Assembly: GCF_009730915.1 (NCBI RefSeq)
Contig: NC_052490.1
Coordinates: forward strand, 31,992,625 to 32,056,624
DNA from: Dioscorea cayenensis subsp. rotundata
Lineage: Eukaryota > Streptophyta > Magnoliopsida > Dioscoreales > Dioscoreaceae
DNA: 64,000 bases
Direction: 5' to 3'
The notes below the pieces were generated by a model. It was not told the origin of the DNA. It was given only the letters and a program-made list of their open reading frames with translations, and did no database searches. The position numbers and the translations under genes were made by a program. Shown piece after piece: positions 46,027 through 57,650 of this stretch. Position 1 is the stretch's first letter. The number at the start of each line of letters is the position of its first letter.

Positions 46027-46787
46027 AACCGCATCCATAGTTGATGTCTAAAATTATATCAATCTTTTAGAGCCGGTTTAAATCAAGCTCAGTCTGAACC
46101 GCAAGCACGGAAAGCTCTTGGTTTCTCTAGGAATAGCCAATGCTTGAACCCCCTCCCTTGCCCTCGCCTCCGGCCGAACTTGTTGCTTCTTTGAATTGCT
46201 GGTGAGTCTCTTGTTGTGGAATTTATAGGCATGATCTGATTTGGTGTTGATTGTTATGGATCTTATTCATTTATCAACTTTTTTTTCTTAATATTAAGTG
46301 AGGGATTGCAATAGTTGCCAAACTAATTTGATTGACCTGATGAATTGATATGTTGCTTGTTGGTTTTTTGTACTTGGATTTGTTTGATTTGCACGAATTA
46401 AGTTAGAATGAAGTAATTTGGATTTAGAATTCATTTTAACGGAGCTCATCTTCTGTTCATTTTTTTCTTCTTTTGCTTAATTTTGTTCTATTGGATTACC
46501 TTAACACTTGCAATGGCTATCAAACTAATTTGATTGAACTGATGATTTGCCCTGACTTCCTTGTACCTAAACTAATCTAAATTTTCAATTGCAATTATGT
46601 TTCAAATGACCTTGCAATTTTCTTTTTTAAGAAATATTTTTTAATTCATACATATTTTGATCCCAATGTGGTAATATTTCTTAATGATGCTGAGCAAGTT
46701 TTATCTTTCCTCTTTAGTTTTTAAAATGATGGTCCTGTGGTTTCTGCCAAGGATGAAGCAATGAAGGTGATGAACATGCTTATATAC

Positions 46788-46820
<33 letters not shown>

Positions 46821-48067
46821 TACATATTGATCATTTGATGGATTAAATATATATGGCATTCTATATTATGATGTAGGAGATGCTGGATGTGTGGATCCTA
46901 GGGAGACTCAGATGGAAAAGTTGATGAGAGAGTACAATGAGTTCACAGAAGGAGATGTTGTTTTCCCTTTAACATACTGGACCTGAAAGGCTTTGAAGGC
47001 AGATGGATATATATGTATGTATATCAATTTGACTAAAATTATGTAAAATTTGGTAGTTTTCTTTCTAATGAAGTCAAGGGAGAAGATACTTGAAGTTTTT
47101 GAGAGAATGATGGAAGAGAGAAAGAGAATTAATATGAGATTGAAGATGGGCAGCAAAAGCTATGCAGGTGCATAAGAAGAGCAAGATAAACTTTAGCAGG
47201 AAAATAAAGGTAATATTTTCAAATTGTTTTGCATTATTTTAAGTCGATATATATTTTCTTTTTAACTTTGCTAACAACATAAAGCTTTGGTTTAAAGGAG
47301 AATTAATATGTGATTTTTTTTAAGCTTTGGTTTTGTTTTTTCTTTTAGCTTTTATCTGTTTGTGGGTAGTGAGCATTGTTTTTTTTTGGTGAATTTTCAG
47401 CTCATTTAAATTTGATACACTAGCTTGAATTCTCAGCATTGTTGTAAACAAATGTCTGAACATTTATCAACACTAACAACTCCAAACAAAACAGGTATTA
47501 TGTTTGAAACAGTGTTTTTGTTGATTTATTAAAATTTACAATCTTTTTACTTTGTTTCTAATGCTTTTGCTTTATTTTCCTTGCAGAATTTGGATAATGG
47601 CCATGTTGAGTTCAAAGAGCTTAAGGTGATCAATGCACATCCTGTTTCGTATTTTGCTATGATTGAGTTTGCTTGGTTGAAAGGATAATATGGACAGAAT
47701 AACTAATGTAAACAGAGTAGATAAAAATAAAGAAAAAGGTTAGAACATGTCATAATGAAAACAACATAATTTATAAATTTATCACTTTATAATTTCTGTT
47801 CATTGAATTATGGATATTGTCAACATTGTCAGAGTTACTTGTAAATGATGCAATGAACATGATCATATTGAACATCTAATATTCTTGTAATTCTTCTCAT
47901 AAAGTTTGATCTATTAAAATAATATTTATGTTTTTCTTAGAAACTGTGTAGTGCCCCACCAACGGCAAAGATTATGCAAACTCTAATCTTAAGCTTTCGA
48001 GGTCTTATGTTGAAATGCTTTCTGTATATAATGCTTTATTGTTGACTTGGAGATTGTCTTCTTACAG
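46027..48067. other. Intergenic with short exon-like segments
   Basis: No gene assembled. Open pieces on the plus strand between plausible splice sites include 46877-46986 (ends in a stop; DAGCVDPRETQMEKLMREYN) and 47080-47169 (KILEVFERMMEERKRINMRL). They look coding in composition but match nothing I can name. A (TA)n run lies at about 46790-46811. Confidence 0.35.
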
Positions 48068-48239
48068 GAGAACGTTGATGCTTTAATCAACTGTATTTTT
48101 TTAAACATAGGTTTCAGCAATAATAAACAAGTGGCTGCATTTATCATCTAGAAAGGCCTCCTTAATTGGAAGTCATTTGAATTAGAGAAAACTAGTGTTT
48201 TTGACCGCCTTGTCCAGATGATTGGTTATGCAATTTGAG
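48068..48239 (+). pseudogene. Myosin XI tail (DIL-domain) exon fragment, broken
   Basis: Bounded by a good acceptor (CTTACAG) and donor (GAG/GTAATT). It reads ENVDALINCIFLNIGFSNNK, then QVAAFII, stop, KGLLNWKSFELEKTSVFDRL and VQMIGYAI. This matches the plant class XI myosin cargo-binding tail, where QENVDALIKC, VAAFxIYKCLLHWKSFE and ERTSVFDRLIQMIGSAIE are family hallmarks. The tyrosine codon of IYKC is a TAG (48149-48151), and there is a one-base insertion just before the donor (GCAATTTGAG). No other myosin exon was found nearby. It is a single captured or relic exon. Confidence 0.85.
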
Positions 48240-48849
48240 GTAATTTGCTACCTATTTAAGCAATCATATTGTTAATAGCCAGCAATCGACGAGCATTGTC
48301 TGTTTATGGAAACCAGATACTTTTAGTTTATGCTTTTGTTGTTTTTTAAGCTTTGGTTTAATTCACTAGCTTGATAGTAACAGTCCAACCTCTATAATCT
48401 CCACTAACCTTTAGCTAACAATTAGCTATCTTTCTATGAACATAAAGAAACCTCAGTAATTAGTATTCTTTGGACAACCAATACTAACTGAGGAGTAGCT
48501 CCGGACACCGGGAATTACTGGAAATAGTTTGTCTAATGAGAATCCTCTGCCATTCATAATTAATTGAAAATTCATCCTGTGAAGGATTCCTATATATGGC
48601 ATAAAGTTCACCAAACCACTGAGCTTGGGTTTCTAGATCTGTAAGTGATGAATCGCATGATGTTAATTTTTGTACTGGACTATAAATTCAGATGAAATGT
48701 TTTGTTTCTGAAATCATGCATTTTTATGGAAGTGATTTTGTCTTATAAAATAATGATTGATATTGTTTATTTTGCATGACAAGCACATGATCAATTGTTT
48801 ACATGATTCCAAATGACGACGTCTATTGATTCTGTTTGATCTTTTGCAG
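48240..48849. other. Spacer between the myosin and COG3 fragments
   Basis: AT-rich, no exon recognised. In particular I did not find the COG3 exon that should precede 48850, or the myosin exon that should follow 48239. Confidence 0.4.
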
Positions 48850-51300
48850 TTGAAGACTGTGCTGGAAGAAATTGAGAGTAGATCGTCAAGGAAAGAATAT
48901 TCACAACTTCTTACAGAATGCCACAAGTTATACTGTGAGCAGAGACTATCAGTAGTAAGTTGGTGAGATTGGCCATTTCTTTTAGTAATCTTATTAACAA
49001 TACACTGACATAACCTGAGCTTGGTGTGAATGATATTTAGATTAAAGGGATAGTGCAGCAGAGGATCTCTGAGTTTTCAAGAAAAGAGGCATTGCCCTCG
49101 TTAAGTCGTTCTGGATGTGCATATCTTATGCAGGTGATTCCAATTCCAATTCTTTTTATCTGATGTTCTATGATAAATGGAAATATTTGGACCATCTCTT
49201 ATTTTATGAGTAAACAATCATTATTGGAGGATCTAGTTAATAGAGAAAAGGTTGTCTAGTTAATTTGACTGGCATTATATTCAGACAGAATTTCTGCTAG
49301 TTAAAATAATTGGGCTCAATCGTAATACTTTATTTGTATAGATGATTCACTGTGAAGGTTCTAGTTGATATTGCAACCAGTGGGATAGAATGTTAAGAGG
49401 CCATGATATTGAAGACTGACATGCCCATTGCCACTCACATTTCATACAAGATCTCTCATCCTATTTCTCCATACTAACTTCTTTTAATTTAATATCAAAT
49501 ACCTATGAATATCAACCTCCAATACTATATCAAGAGATTGTCACTTTTGTTTTTGTGGAATGCAAAAGAAGATTTTGCAGGTTTGTTTTTGCTGCTTAGT
49601 TTTAAAGAATGACTTAACTATAATGTTATGGCCTCCCAACGTCAATAATGCATGGCCCTATGTTGCTTTAAAAGAGTTTCAGATAATTGTAAGATGGGGA
49701 CAAACGGTTATAAGACCTTTTACATGGTAACTTGAAGACAGTCTAGCAATTAATTGTCTACTATTTTGCTTCGCTTATCTGTTTTTTTTTTATTTTTAAA
49801 TTGCTTTTATGCTTTTCTTTACATATATGAACCCTGCTTCTAGTATTATTTAAACTAGCAACCATCTGTGCAAACTTAAGATTTAATTTTGTATAATTTT
49901 CATGATTTAACAGCCTGATTGTTTTATTGATTATGATTTTACAATGTGAAACTTATGCTATGATACTCGCCAGGTTTGTCAGCTTGAGCATCAGCCCTTT
50001 GATCACTTCTTTCCATCTTCTTCAACCGATTCTTCGAATTTGGCTCCTTTAATAGATCCTTTGGAAGTTAATTTTACCCTGCTTGTAATGCATATTTAGT
50101 AGCTCAGCCTTACTTGCATGGTAAATAAATTCTGTCAGTCATGTTTACTTTCTAAAGACTTGCAGTTTTTGTAATCTTCAAAATATATTTAATTTCCAGA
50201 AACATGCAGTTGAACACTGAAAATTAAAAAATTAAAAAATTAAAAATGAAAAATTCCTCCTGCTCTTGAGAACTTTAAATTGATTTGATAGTGCTAATTT
50301 ACCTGGAATCATTGTAGCGTGCTCATTCCAAATTAAGAATTTAATTTCTTTTGTAGGAATTCATTTCCTTTATTTTTTATTTTTTCCTTCCTCCTCTTTC
50401 ATTTCCTTTTTTTTTTGTTGATCAAATATTGTATCTCTTATATGTGATGGTGGAATTTACGGGTGCACATATTTGTTTGATACTCTACGTCCCAAAATTA
50501 TACATGAAGCAAGTCTTGATCTGCTCTGTGAACTTGTTGATATCCTTAAAGTTGAAGTTATTGGAGAATAACTTAGCAGACGGGGTGAATCACTTGCTGG
50601 ACTCCGTCCCACGTTACTAAGAATCCTAGCAGATATTCATGAGCGTTTGACATTTTGTGAAGCTTATCGTTTCTGGATCTTTTTGTCCATCATTTAAGCT
50701 TTTAAGCTTTAAGCATAATTATGTTTTTTGTTTGTTTGTATTTTTATTTGTGCCTTATCTTTTCCAGAGACTTCTATTTTCCTGGATAATTATTTACATG
50801 AATCAAGCATTACAATTGTTCTTGTCATTCTCATAATTCTTGTAATCTGTTTTGTATCTGGCAGACTGCAAATTACCGGTCTGGTGATGAAGATCTGGAC
50901 TATCCAGCGAAGCTAGAGCGAGCTGCTCAGTCTGCAACTGAGGAATCTGTGAGTTTTCTCCTCTTGTGGTGTACTTTAGTGCCTGTAAGAAAGACTTCAG
51001 TAAGAAATTAAACACATCTTTTTTTATGTTATCAACCTTCACTTTCTCCATTAAACCAGGGTGATAACAAATCTGATGTTGTCAATAGCTGGTATCCTCC
51101 ATTGGAAAAAATGATATCATGCCTGCCAAAACTATATCGTTGTTTACAGCCAGCTGTTTTCACTGGTTTAGCTCAGGTACTTAAACATGTCAAACTGTTT
51201 TTCCTGTTTAAATTGCTATCAAGTTTCTATTTCACATGGGCCTTATTTCTTTTACAAACTCCTTCAGGAAGCTGTTGAATTTTGCACAATATCGATTCAG
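48850..51300 (+). pseudogene. COG3: Central part of COG3 (conserved oligomeric Golgi complex subunit 3), broken
   Basis: Exons recognised in order: 48850-48954 ([17 protein letters not shown]), 49041-49133 ([19 protein letters not shown]), 49974-50066 ([13 protein letters not shown]), about 50464-50656 ([50 protein letters not shown]), 50865-50948 (TANYRSGDEDLDYPAKLE), 51060-51176 ([20 protein letters not shown]) and 51268-51300 ([11 protein letters not shown]). The functional protein is a vesicle-tethering subunit at the Golgi. Defects: an in-frame TAA at 50569-50571 where COG3 has Gln; no AG acceptor before the fourth exon; no clean donor on the third; and the short exon for the R-Q-TYIRDE stretch is unrecognisable near 50765. 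The N-terminal and C-terminal parts of the gene are absent from the window. Confidence 0.88.
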
Positions 51301-52939
51301 GTTGGTAAGCTCATTAATATCAACTTTTGTTCGACTCTATTTGGATGATCATTTTGTTTATTTCTTATTATACATTTATTGATGCTAAGGTAAGTTATTT
51401 GTATTAAAGAGGAATTGATTAGTATTTGTGTTTATGAAAATTTTGTTCTAAGAAAGAATCTCTAGCACAGTTGAGATGGGCATTGCATCTTTGAAATAGT
51501 GAATCAGGAAATCCTTAAGCTAGCTCTTCTTTATTTATAGCATACTTCAGTTCAGTATTGCAATGAGAATCTTTTTTCACTAAAATTGGAAAAAGAGTCA
51601 TAAATATCGTTGCGTTGACTCTTAAATCTTTCTATCTTTTTTGAGCTTATTGTTTGCAAGTGTCTTCCTACCATGATGACTGTTTATTTGTGGGCATGTT
51701 GAGTTTTTTGTGAATGACTGATACATTCCTAGAACATGCTCTAAAGAAACAATCATTCTAGGATGAGTTGTATGTTTGCGATTCTTATTTTTCCTACTTT
51801 ATATAGCTTCTCACATCACCACAAACGCTACTATTTCCATCATTAGAAAAAGAGTCCCTTAGATCTCCTGTGGGGCAAGTTGGAAATCCAAAAGCACGTC
51901 CCACAAATGAATTACTGTAAACATAAGTAAAGTATTATTAAAGATGAGTTAATTTTTGAACGCATCTGAGTTCTATACACAAATGTTGATATAATAACAT
52001 CAGTTCTTTTGTCTCAGTTGTTAACTGAGCATCTTATTGATAGACTTATGATGATGATGATGATTTTTGTTGTTGGTTTTATATGCTTCTTGTTTTTTTG
52101 TCTTTTATATTTCTTTGAGTGTTGTTGTGGAATGGATTGAAGGTTTAGAGCTTGGATTTGGTGGTAAGATTTTAGTAGTTTATCTAATATGTAGGATGTG
52201 ATTTCCTGGGAGCTCATTTTGATTGTTGGGCTTTGGGTGAAATCAAAATCACCTTAATTAACCTATATATGCTAGTAAGGGTGTTTAGAGATATCTGTTG
52301 TGTAATTGGATATATATATATATATATATAATAAGAGGTTTTCTTGAGAAAGTAGCTCTAAGGGGGGTGTGTGTTCTTAGTTCAGAGAAATAATTCTCTT
52401 TAGTTTTCAAAATGGCTGTGCATATAACATAGTTCTGAAAATGGCTGATTTGTGTGAAGAAGAGGCCAATAAGTAATGTGAACATAATTTTGCATGCATA
52501 GTGTAAAGGCATGCGCATAATTGATATACATAAAGTATGCATGCATAGTTCATTTAATGTAGTTTGTAATCTAATAATGCGGTATGCATGCATAGTTTTT
52601 TATTTAACAATATTTATTTACTTTTGCAAGAGAACTTATAGTCAATGTTGAGGAAGCTTAAAGATTATGAGGCTATAACACACTCTATATTTTGTGTAAC
52701 TAAAAAAAAAATTATAATTGATGTAGATAAAATTGTGTGATATCTTTTACTTGATGTAATTAAGTAAAATACATTGTATTTGAGATGTTAATGACTTGTA
52801 AAAAAAATCAATGAAATTGAATTTATGATACTTAAGATTGTGTTGTAAGATTTGTCTTATTGATTTGTGATCCAAAAAATTGTGTTTATAATTATTAGAA
52901 GTATATATTATATTCAAAGCTAATGATCAAGCTTTGAAT
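51301..52939. other. Non-coding sequence after the COG3 fragment
   Basis: No continuation of COG3 was found. AT-rich with a (TA)n run at 52311-52330. ATGCATGC-rich phrases recur around 52490-52590. Confidence 0.45.
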
Positions 52940-53133
52940 ATAACATAAATAAATAAATAAACAACTCTTGCTCACATGTTGAGAGCAAACTTGTGATGAA
53001 ATTGATTGTGTATTATCCAAAAATAAATAATCTATTAAAATTTTATAAAATTATGAACCTATGAGTGATGTATTTTTTTTTTATCTAGCATATTGTGCTT
53101 ACATTTTTTTTTTAATAGTAATAACATAAAATT

Positions 53134-53527
53134 CATATCTTTCAATTGATTGTGTTACCGCCATATAATAAAACTGCTAATATGATTCTTTCTTGGTTTT
53201 CAACAGTTGCTGATAGTCATCAGCAATCACTCAATGAGGTTGCTCAGAAAATTAAACACTCTCTCAACTTCCTTAGCGCTAGATCCTCAACTCCAACCGG
53301 TGACTCCGATCCTGATGCTGCACACGAGTAGACACTCCTTCTTCTGACTATCTAGGCAGGCCTGAGATGCCCGTGGTGTCTTCCGTCTTCTTAGATTTTT
53401 ATCCTTGCTTTTTATTTCCTTTGTGGTATTTTGTTTCTCCTCACCACTGGTGAGAGGAGTCTCTTTTTCTATACTGTTGTTACTTTTTAATAAATCTGTG
53501 GTTTATTCACATTTATTTTAAAAAAAA
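53134..53527 (+). mobile_element. 5'-truncated LINE with poly(A) tail and 11-bp target-site duplication
   Basis: Contains the extreme C-terminus of the same LINE family as at 40.5 kb (KTANMILSWFSTVADSHQQS, ending RSSTPTGDSDPDAAHE, then a stop), a 3' UTR ending AATAAATCTGTGGTTTATTC and a poly(A) at 53518-53529. It is flanked by the direct repeat AACATAAAATT (53123-53133 and 53528-53538). The D1 copy has an empty site at about 33701-33711, next to the shared MITE. This is target-primed reverse transcription in textbook form. Confidence 0.92.
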
Positions 53528-53539
53528 AACATAAAATTA

Positions 53540-53803
53540 CTCCCTCTAGTTGAAACATTAAATATTATTTTTTAAATTTATCTTTTATATTTAATATACA
53601 TTTACAAACTTTAATAAATTATATTCAACGATACATTTTTTAAAATATATTTTAAATAAAAATAAATTTAAAAAGTCAATACAATTTTTTATAAAATTTA
53701 GATCACCAACTAATTTTAATTAATTTTTTAATTCATATGAATTAGATATAATAAACAAATAAAATGGAGGAGAGGATAAACAAGTAAAATGGACAGGAGA
53801 AAG
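53540..53803. mobile_element. Stowaway-like MITE, D2 copy
   Basis: Starts CTCCCTCTAGTTG and ends GGACAGGAGAAAG, flanked by TA. Counterpart of 33712-34007 in the other segmental copy. No coding capacity. Confidence 0.7.
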
Positions 53804-54294
53804 TAATATATTAAATGTTGGAGTTTGAGAAGATCAAAAACTTTTAAAATAAAGTATTTATTAACATGAATTTGTCTCAATAATAGAAGCAAGTTCAACT
53901 CTTTATGTATATAAAAAAAAATTAGGTTTATTTATTCACAGATTTCTAGATACTTTTTCATATTCTATGACCTAATTATACGAGTCAACAATAAAAAAAT
54001 ATTTAATTAAAACATTTAAAAAAATTTATAGGTTTAAAAATGTTGAGAAGATAAAAAAAATATTTCATATTTTAATTTATATACACTATGCAGAGATAGT
54101 ACAATTTAGTCAAATTTATATTAAAAAAATATATTAACTCAAATTGATACATAAATGATATTTTATTGTTAAGAACATACAACAATATTTTATACGACCT
54201 AGTTGTTTAGGTTTGAGTATTTAATTATTTACTGCATTAAATAAATATTTCCATTCACACACTAAAACAAATTCGCTATCCATTACAACCGGAA

Positions 54295-54600
54295 CTAATG
54301 TTTTAATCTAATTCTTTTTCTTTTTCTTGGTGCTTTCTGGAATCTTCTCCTATCTTCAATTCTAACAGACTGATAAACGTGACCCCAAATAAGAACCTGC
54401 CAAGCAATCTCCCCACTCGTTTTTGCAAAACGGGAGTTCCAAAAATGAGTCCCAAAATAGAGTACAAAATAAGGGTGCATCATAGAAACGTCAATCTCAA
54501 AGCAAAGTGACGTGCATCTGCTACTTGTCACGTGATCTTGAGCTCCACTCCATCTCCCAAATGGAGGCAATGACCATGCCCACTTGGAGCCTCGGATTTT
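54295..54600 (-). pseudogene. D2 copy of the unidentified conserved frame
   Basis: The minus strand is open over 91 codons (MPPFGRWSGAQDHVTSSRCT, then SFEIDV-like and VRIEDRRRFQKAPRKRKRI). It corresponds to the two broken frames at 34438-34829. It contains the CACGTG and TGACGTG phrases in its most conserved part. Family unknown. Confidence 0.35.
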
Positions 54601-55260
54601 TCTAACTTTTCATACAACTTTTTTTTTTTTAACAAAAGAAAGGAGAAAAAAAAGCATGATTTGGATTGATTAAAGATAATAAAAATAATATAAAAATAAA
54701 TTTTATTTAAAATTTAAACGTACTTAACCAAAAAAAAAAAATCAAAATTAAGGTGTGCACAGATGAAGCAATGATGACCTGCTCATGCTTTTTTACTAGA
54801 CCAATACAGGGATTGAGCTGGAAGCTCACTCTCACAACTAGCAATGTTTACCCTTATTTCGTTTAATGGGTTTTGAATCTGAGCTATAAACGTTTGTGGT
54901 ATATATTTTTCATAGTTTTTACAGTAAAACTATTGTCGTTGTAATATGAACTTTTAGTTTTAATAAAGCGATCTTTGTTTTATTTTTTATGTATATTCAA
55001 CTAATTAGAGTTATAATTTTAGAAATACGTATTATATTATAAATAAATCCTAGTTTATTAATTGAGAACATTTTAATGTTAAGTTTATTATTGAAATATT
55101 TGGGAGTAAAATAATTTATCTTCATAATGATCACTCACACGAAAAAAAAAATTAAACTCTTTCATAACCCTGAATCTTAATCCAACCTTAATGCTTAACT
55201 GTCCATGATTAGGACCATTAATTAAAAATTAAAGACAAAACTAAACAATCTAAGATAAGA

Positions 55261-55386
55261 TAAGTATGGCAAATGCTTGATATTCTCGGATATGTCTAAT
55301 TAGAATTTTTTTTTTTTCAATTATAAGTATGGCAAATGCTTGATATTCTCGGATATGTCTAATTAGAATTTTTTTTTCAATTATTT
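55261..55386. repeat. 63-bp tandem duplication private to D2
   Basis: Two adjacent copies of TAAGTATGGCAAATGCTTGA, TATTCTCGGATATGTCTAAT, TAGAATTTTTTTT..CAATTA. The D1 counterpart (35625-35690) has one copy. Confidence 0.92.
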
Positions 55387-56283
55387 ATGTACTTTCAAAG
55401 ACATAAAAAAGACACACATGCACACTCATGTGTGTAATTGGATCAATAAAAAACAAATGAAAATCATAAGTGATGAAATACCCAAAATGTCGAACTTTTA
55501 TTTTACTTAGATACCCCTTATATCTAATTATATTAAATCTTTTTTATCTTAAAAATTTACTAACTGCTGTCCTATTTACATGTTCAATTCTAGAAGTTTT
55601 TTTATATATATATGTCTACTTAAAAAAATTGTGAGCCATTTAATATATTTTTTATTTACTATTATTATTTAATATGCTTTTACACTCACCAATAAACAAT
55701 GAAGGGGAAATATGTTTTTAAAAAAATATAAACACCATTTTAGAGATAAAAAATAAAATATGAAAATTATAAAGTAGGGAGAGAAACTAATGAAATATTG
55801 ATGGATTTTTAATAAAGATAATTTTGAAAAACTAATATAATTTTTTATGAATTTACTATTATGAACTAATTTTAACTGATTTTTTTAATTAATGTGAATT
55901 AGTTAAAGTAAAAATATAAATCTGACTATAGGAGTACATGATTAAAAAACTGTTAAATGTTTAGTTAGGGGATAACATCTTATGGGAATCTATTTTTCGA
56001 AAGATCATCAATGAAAATGTGTTGACTGACTAAATTTTAATCAATAAATTTTTAATTTAATTAATATTAATTAAAACTAATATATTTAAAATTAAATGTA
56101 GGTTTTATAATGAAACTTGGGTTTGTATCATATAATTCAAAACAAAACCTTATAGATAATTGCAAACTTTAGAAGATACAAGGATAACCATAAAAAGATA
56201 TATATAAGCTAAGAACAATAAAAAAAATAAAAACCAAATAAATTATATAAATGCAAAAAAAATTTGAATTTTTCAATATCATA

Positions 56284-56598
56284 CTCCCTCCAATTTTTTT
56301 TACTTGCCCATTTTACTTATTTCACATATATTAAGAAAATCAATTAAAGTTAAATGACAATCGAAATTTTATAAAAAAATATTGTATTAACTTTCTAAGT
56401 CTACCTTTATTTAAAATTTGTATTAAAAAATATGTTATTAATTATAATTTATTGAAAGTTGTAGAAAGACATTAAATTTAAAAAGTAAATTTTTTAATAC
56501 AATATTTAATGGTTCACAATTTTTTTTTAAAATGAACGAGTAAAAAGAACAACCAAAAAAACCTTTAAAATAGGATAAGTAAAAAGGACTAAATAATA
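56284..56598. mobile_element. Stowaway-like MITE private to D2
   Basis: Starts CTCCCTCCAATTTTTTTTAC and ends in the loosely complementary GGATAAGTAAAAAGGACTAAATAA. It is flanked by TA; the D1 empty site reads ATATCATAATAAATATGCAA at about 36968. Length 315 bp. The right terminus is degenerate, so the exact end is uncertain by a few bases. Confidence 0.75.
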
Positions 56599-56889
56599 TA
56601 ATAAATATATAATAATTAGAAAGTAGAAGAATATAATGTCAACATAATGAGCCTTATTGTTCCTCCAGATGTGTTTCTTTTACTCTTTGCTTGGTAAATA
56701 TTGGATGAGATAAGAGTATTTAAATTTTGGATGGGTTTGATTAAATTATCATGTGTACCAATTTTTATAACCATTCCAAAAAAATATTTAATGATAAAGA
56801 ATTGACAGCTTATTGAGTGCTTACCCTAAGAGCGTCTTTAATGCTTATTCATAAGCGTTCAATGAGCGCTCAATGAAATGAATACTTCA

Positions 56890-57650
56890 TCAGAGAAGCT
56901 CAGTGGCCATTAAGTGGCTCAATATAATGGCCACTGAGTGCCTATATCTCTCCTTTAGTTCTTTCCATATTTTTGAGGCAATATCCGAATAAAGCACATT
57001 TTCGGATATCTCTTTTGCCAAGGAATTTAGCAGCCAGGATATGACCATTTTATTGCATCGTATCCAATACTGGAGCTCACCTGAATCTAAATTAGGTTTT
57101 GCACAAGATTCATCTACAAAACCTAATTTATTCTTAGCCGATAAGGCAATTACCATGCCACGCCTCCATAGTCCAAATCCAGTCCCATCAAAGTACTTAG
57201 AATAAGAACAGTGCCCGGATTATCAGAATGATTCAAGTAAAGAGGAATAGAGAAATAATTAATCGATCCACTAAACCTTGGAGTCATTTCTTGGCTTGTT
57301 TCAGCGATTAGAACTCAAGAAAAATGCAAGAAGAACAGAGAAAAGAAAACCAGGAATTGATGGGAATAGGGATGAAACCTGAAAATGAACAAACACGCTC
57401 TGATACCATATTGTTTTTTTTGCTAATCTAAAGTGTGATGAAGTAATCATAGAAAATGGCAAGAAAATTAAGAGAGAGAGAAAGCGCAAATGTTCCTTGG
57501 ATTCAATTCACATTTTTACAATAAGTTTGTATAATTTATATAGCTCTGTTGTACAACTGTAAAGGAGTCTTTATAGCTGTAAAGAAAGCTTTGAATAAAC
57601 ATGCTAACTCAGCTTGACTGTTTCAAGACAAATTCTTCTATTTTCATAAA
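56890..57650 (-). mobile_element. Copia-type LTR retrotransposon remnant: LTR, primer-binding site and gag start
   Basis: Read on the minus strand. An LTR-like region at about 57650-57412 contains a TATATAAAT box near 57535 and ends ...AACA. Next comes GGTATCAGAGC at about 57390-57400, which is complementary to the 3' end of initiator tRNA-Met (the usual Copia primer). After a short leader, gag begins: WRRGMVIALSAKNKLGFVDE, then YWIRCNKMVISWLLNSLAKE and ASKIWKELKERYRHS. That is the Copia-like N-terminal / UBN2 gag domain. A frame change lies just before MVIALSAKNK. The rest of the element is missing after 56890, where the sequence enters a palindromic stretch (GCTCAGTGGCCATTA against TAATGGCCACTGAGTGC). 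Confidence 0.85.

Larger units (their letters stand above)
52940..56781. repeat. Segmental duplication, right copy (D2)
   Basis: Collinear with 33500-37160 in the same orientation, 15.8 kb downstream of its end. Private features of this copy: a LINE insertion (53134-53527), a Stowaway-like insertion (56284-56598), a 63-bp tandem duplication (55261-55386), ~75 bp of extra sequence near 55600, and loss of ~160 bp that the left copy has near 35345-35500. Confidence 0.9.

Noticed and set aside
52372-52410. Hairpin GAGAAATAATTCTC followed by TTTAGT as a Helitron 3' end
   Set aside because: Helitrons end in CTRR about 10 bp after the hairpin; here the sequence is CTCTTTAG and no matching TC start was found.
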